Source: Rhodoferax sp.
GTDB taxonomy: Bacteria > Pseudomonadota > Gammaproteobacteria > Burkholderiales > Burkholderiaceae_C
Direction of reading: 5' to 3'
NCBI GenBank assembly: GCA_016463455.1
Contig: JAEMRG010000083.1
Location: 1 to 8,057, forward strand
DNA: 8,057 bases
How positions within the stretch are numbered: position 1 is the first letter of the stretch; every line of letters starts with the position of its first letter. The notes beneath the pieces are model-generated. The model saw only the letters and a list, made by a program, of their open reading frames with translations. It had not been told where the DNA came from and ran no database searches. Of this stretch, positions 5,761-8,057 are shown piece after piece. The position numbers and the translations under genes were made by a program.

Positions 5761-6703
5761 AAAACCCAAAGGCCTGGGCATGGGCCTGGAGGCCTTGCTC
5801 GGCCCTACAGTGCAGGACAAGGTAGCCGGCGCAGCAGACGAAAACGCATTGCCAGTGACCCTGGCGCTGGACGACTTGGTTGCCGGCCAATACCAGCCGC
5901 GTACCCATATGGACGAAGGCGCTTTGTACGAGTTGGCTGAAAGCATCAAGGCCCAGGGCATCATGCAGCCGCTCTTGGTGCGCCAACTGAGCAGTGAACA
6001 AGCGCTGGCCGTGCAACCGGCACGCGGCGATAAGCCGCTGTATGAAATCATCGCCGGTGAGCGCCGTTTCCGCGCTGCGCGCCTGGCCGGTTTGGATGCG
6101 GTACCGGTGCTGGTGCGCAATGTGCCCGACCAGGCCGCCGCCGCCATGGCGCTGATTGAAAACATGCAGCGCGAAGACCTGAACCCGCTGGAAGAAGCGC
6201 AAGGCCTGCAACGCCTGATCAAAGAATTTGGCCTCACGCATGAAGCTGCCGCCCAATCGGTAGGGCGTTCGCGCAGCGCGGCCAGCAACCTGATGCGCCT
6301 CTTGCAACTGGCCGAACCGGTACAAGCCATGTTGATGGCCGGTGATGTGGACATGGGCCATGCACGCGCTTTGCTTGCCTTGGACAAGGCAACACAAATA
6401 TCCGCCGCTAATCAGATTGTCGGAAAAAAACTGTCGGTGCGCGAAGCCGAAAGTTTGGTGAAAAAACTGGGCGCCGAATTCACACTCACCTCGGCCAAAC
6501 CGAAAAAAGAAAAGTCCCGCGACTTGAAGCGCCTGGAGGAAGAACTGTCGGATACGCTCGCCGCTGAGGTGGAGATTCGCATTAAAAAACGCGTCAAACG
6601 CAATGGCCGCATGGAAGATATGGGCGAAATGGTGATCCAGTTTGGCTCGCTCGATGCGCTCAATGGCCTGGTAGAGCGCCTGTCCCCGCAAGCGGAACGC
6701 TAA
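5750..6703 (+). CDS. parB: Chromosome-partitioning CTPase ParB (Spo0J family)
   Basis: ParB binds parS, uses CTP to close into a DNA-sliding clamp, and triggers ParA ATPase activity. The 317 residues contain, in order, the N-terminal ParA-activating peptide KKPKGLGMGLEALLG (4-18), the CTPase/ParB-N domain with QPR (49-51) and GERRFRAAR (103-111), and the box ENMQREDLNPLEEAQ (137-151). A helix-turn-helix parS reader (about 160-185, SVGRSRSAASNLMRLL) follows. A lysine/glutamate-rich linker (249-265) leads to the C-terminal dimerisation domain, with IRIKKRVKRNGRMEDMGEMVIQF at about 276-298. In the N-terminal peptide, Met11 takes the place where Spo0J has Lys and many ParBs have Arg. Its two likely target sites are at 2395 and 3665. 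Confidence 0.98.
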   Translation: MATKKPKGLGMGLEALLGPTVQDKVAGAADENALPVTLALDDLVAGQYQPRTHMDEGALYELAESIKAQGIMQPLLVRQLSSEQALAVQPARGDKPLYEIIAGERRFRAARLAGLDAVPVLVRNVPDQAAAAMALIENMQREDLNPLEEAQGLQRLIKEFGLTHEAAAQSVGRSRSAASNLMRLLQLAEPVQAMLMAGDVDMGHARALLALDKATQISAANQIVGKKLSVREAESLVKKLGAEFTLTSAKPKKEKSRDLKRLEEELSDTLAAEVEIRIKKRVKRNGRMEDMGEMVIQFGSLDALNGLVERLSPQAER

Positions 6704-6706
6704 GCC

Positions 6707-7501
6707 GTGTTCAACACCCCGCCCGAGCCCACGGCCACCAGCGGCTGGCGCAAAGCGCCGCCTTGGCCGGCGCCGGCTTTTTTGTCCTGGGGCGCAAGCT
6801 GGGTTTTGTTCCGGTATCTGAATAGCGAAGGCTGGCCACCGGTGTGGACACTGGTGCTGGCGGCGGCGGTGGGTGTATTACTCAGCGTCTGGGGCAACAG
6901 CTGGTGGCGCAAGCTCTTTATTGCCGGGGGTTTTCCGATCTCCTTTGCGCTGAGTTTGCAAGTGCTGGGCCCCGGCGATTTGCCCAGTTGGATGTGGCTG
7001 CTGCCGCTGGCCATCATGCTCTTGGTGTACCCGGTCAATGCCTGGTCAGACGCGCCCTTGTTTCCCACGCCGGCCAAGGCTTTGCTGGAACTGCCCACGC
7101 ATGCGCCGCTGCCGGTGGGCGCTAAAGTAGTAGACGCGGGTTGCGGTCTAGGCCATGGTTTGCGCGCCTTGCGACTGGCCTATCCGCAAGCGCAGTTTTT
7201 TGGTTTGGAGTGGAGCGTGGTGCTGCGCTGGTGGTGCGCTCTGCGCTTGCCCTGGGCGCGCATACGCCGTGCCGATATTTGGGAGGCCGACTGGTCCGGC
7301 TACGACATGGTCTATGCCTTTCAGCGCCCGGAAAGCATGCCGCGTGCAGTGGCCAAAGCAGCCAAGCAATTGCGCCCCGGTGCTTACTTGGTAAGCCTGG
7401 ATTTTCAGGCACACGACCTGGTAGAAAAAGCCCGCTACCAAGCGCCCAATGGCAAAATGGTCTGGATCTACCAATGCCCTTTTGCCTATGCCCATGACTG
7501 A
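6707..7501 (+). CDS. Membrane-anchored class I SAM-dependent methyltransferase, FAM173/ATPSc-KMT-like
   Basis: A 264-residue protein in two parts. Residues 22-38, 44-62, 69-87 and 93-112 are hydrophobic and Trp-rich and probably make three or four membrane segments. From about 117 on is a compact class I methyltransferase domain. SAM motif I is VVDAGCGLG at 141-149, the acidic residue after strand 2 is E168 in FFGLEWS, and strand 4 is YDMVYAF (199-205). Strand 5 is LRPGAYLVSLDF (222-233). The PLFPTPAK segment just before the domain and the overall layout recall the FAM173/ATPSc-KMT lysine methyltransferases. That is inference by eye, and the substrate is unknown. The GTG start at 6707 lies 3 bases after the parB stop, so the gene is in the par transcript; only weak ribosome-binding bases precede it. 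An unrelated small-molecule methyltransferase is the alternative. Confidence 0.85.
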   Translation: MFNTPPEPTATSGWRKAPPWPAPAFLSWGASWVLFRYLNSEGWPPVWTLVLAAAVGVLLSVWGNSWWRKLFIAGGFPISFALSLQVLGPGDLPSWMWLLPLAIMLLVYPVNAWSDAPLFPTPAKALLELPTHAPLPVGAKVVDAGCGLGHGLRALRLAYPQAQFFGLEWSVVLRWWCALRLPWARIRRADIWEADWSGYDMVYAFQRPESMPRAVAKAAKQLRPGAYLVSLDFQAHDLVEKARYQAPNGKMVWIYQCPFAYAHD

Positions 7502-7523
7502 CGCGCCTAAGCCGGGCGTACCC

Positions 7524-7529
7524 TATAAA
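7524..7529 (+). promoter_or_regulatory. Possible -10 box for the adenosyltransferase gene
   Basis: TATAAA lies 31 bases before the ATG at 7561, in the 59-base gap after the methyltransferase. It matches 5 of 6 consensus -10 bases and stands out in an otherwise GC-rich stretch. No good -35 hexamer is found at the proper distance; CTGACG at 7498-7503 is 20 bases away. The gene could equally be read from upstream. Confidence 0.25.
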
Positions 7530-7560
7530 TTTTGCATCTAAACCACCGAAAGAACACCCC

Positions 7561-8057
7561 ATGGGACAACGTTTGACACAAATTGCCACCCGCACCGGCG
7601 ACGGCGGTACCACCGGTCTGGGCGATAACTCGCGCGTCTCCAAAAATAGCTTGCGCGTGCATGCCATGGGCGAGGTCGATGAACTCAACAGCCACATCGG
7701 CGTGCTCTTGTGCGAAGCCATGCCCGAGAGCGTGCGCAGCGTCCTGGTCGAGGTCCAACACCAGTTGTTCAACCTGGGCGGCGAATTATCGATTCCCGGT
7801 TTTGAATTGCTCAAGCCCGAAGCGGTGATGGCGCTGGACCAGGCTTTGGCGCAATACAACGAAAACCTGCCCCAACTGCAAGAGTTCATCTTGCCCGCAG
7901 GCAACCGCGCTGCATCGATGGCGCATGTGTGCCGCACCGTGGCGCGCCGCGCCGAACGCGCGGTGGTGGCGCTGGGCAATGAAGAGGCTTTAAAAGATGC
8001 CCCGCGCCAGTACCTCAACCGCTTGTCCGACCTGATGTTTGTGCTGGCCCGCGTGCT
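7561..8057 (+). CDS. Cob(I)yrinic acid a,c-diamide adenosyltransferase, PduO type (3' end outside window)
   Basis: A PduO-type ATP:cob(I)alamin adenosyltransferase, which moves the 5'-deoxyadenosyl group from ATP to reduced cobalamin to make adenosylcobalamin. The 165 codons seen cover most of the usual 185-190 residues, so about 20 are missing at the window end. ATP-binding motif TRTGDGGTTGLG is at 10-21, GEVDELNS at 37-44 and FILPAG at 109-114. The arginine-rich RTVARRAER is at 125-133 and YLNRLSDLMFVLAR at 151-164. All are hallmarks of the PduO family and differ from the CobA/BtuR type. The ATG at 7561 has only a weak GAAAGA (7548-7553) upstream. It is in the same direction as the par genes but has no evident functional tie to them. 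Confidence 0.95.
   Translation, partial: MGQRLTQIATRTGDGGTTGLGDNSRVSKNSLRVHAMGEVDELNSHIGVLLCEAMPESVRSVLVEVQHQLFNLGGELSIPGFELLKPEAVMALDQALAQYNENLPQLQEFILPAGNRAASMAHVCRTVARRAERAVVALGNEEALKDAPRQYLNRLSDLMFVLARV

Noticed and set aside
5717..6691. 324-codon open frame antisense to parB
   Set aside because: It mirrors parB almost end to end, is rich in His, Gln and Phe, has no recognisable motif, and is explained by GC-rich codon usage of parB.
7122..8018. 298-codon open frame antisense to the methyltransferase and adenosyltransferase genes
   Set aside because: It runs across two genes with clear families on the other strand and its translation is Ser/Arg/Pro-rich noise.

Overview
The window is a gene-dense, GC-rich (by eye about 60%) piece of bacterial chromosome. 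The order mnmG, rsmG, a LysE-type exporter, parA, a small alpha/beta hydrolase, parB points to a betaproteobacterium of the order Burkholderiales. It most resembles Comamonadaceae (Rhodoferax, Polaromonas or Limnohabitans type). That placement rests on gene order and protein style as I remember them, not on a database search.

Layout. On the minus strand at 55-810 is a class II aldolase/adducin-like protein, with a possible weak terminator at the window edge. A 133-base divergent intergenic region (811-943) holds two inverted repeats and a possible -10 for the rightward genes. From 944 to the window end everything reads rightward: mnmG (tRNA wobble uridine modification), rsmG (16S rRNA m7G methyltransferase, 4-base overlap with mnmG), a LysE/RhtB-type exporter, parA, an RBBP9/YdeN-like serine hydrolase, parB, a membrane-anchored SAM methyltransferase, and a PduO-type cob(I)alamin adenosyltransferase cut off by the window end. 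Gaps inside the parA-hydrolase-parB-methyltransferase block are +6, -11 and +3 bases, so these four are almost certainly one transcript.

How it works together. ParA and ParB are a chromosomal partition system, and two of its centromere sites (parS) are in the window. One is a perfect 16-base palindrome between rsmG and the exporter gene. The other matches at 15 of 16 bases and lies inside the mnmG reading frame. The region is therefore a chromosome-segregation locus and probably origin-proximal, but no origin (DnaA-box cluster) is visible here.

I found no mobile element, CRISPR array, RNA gene or defence system. This is core chromosome. The points most worth a second look are the coding-sequence parS, the hydrolase wedged between parA and parB, and the membrane-anchored FAM173-like methyltransferase after parB. 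No intergenic stretch exceeds 300 bases.
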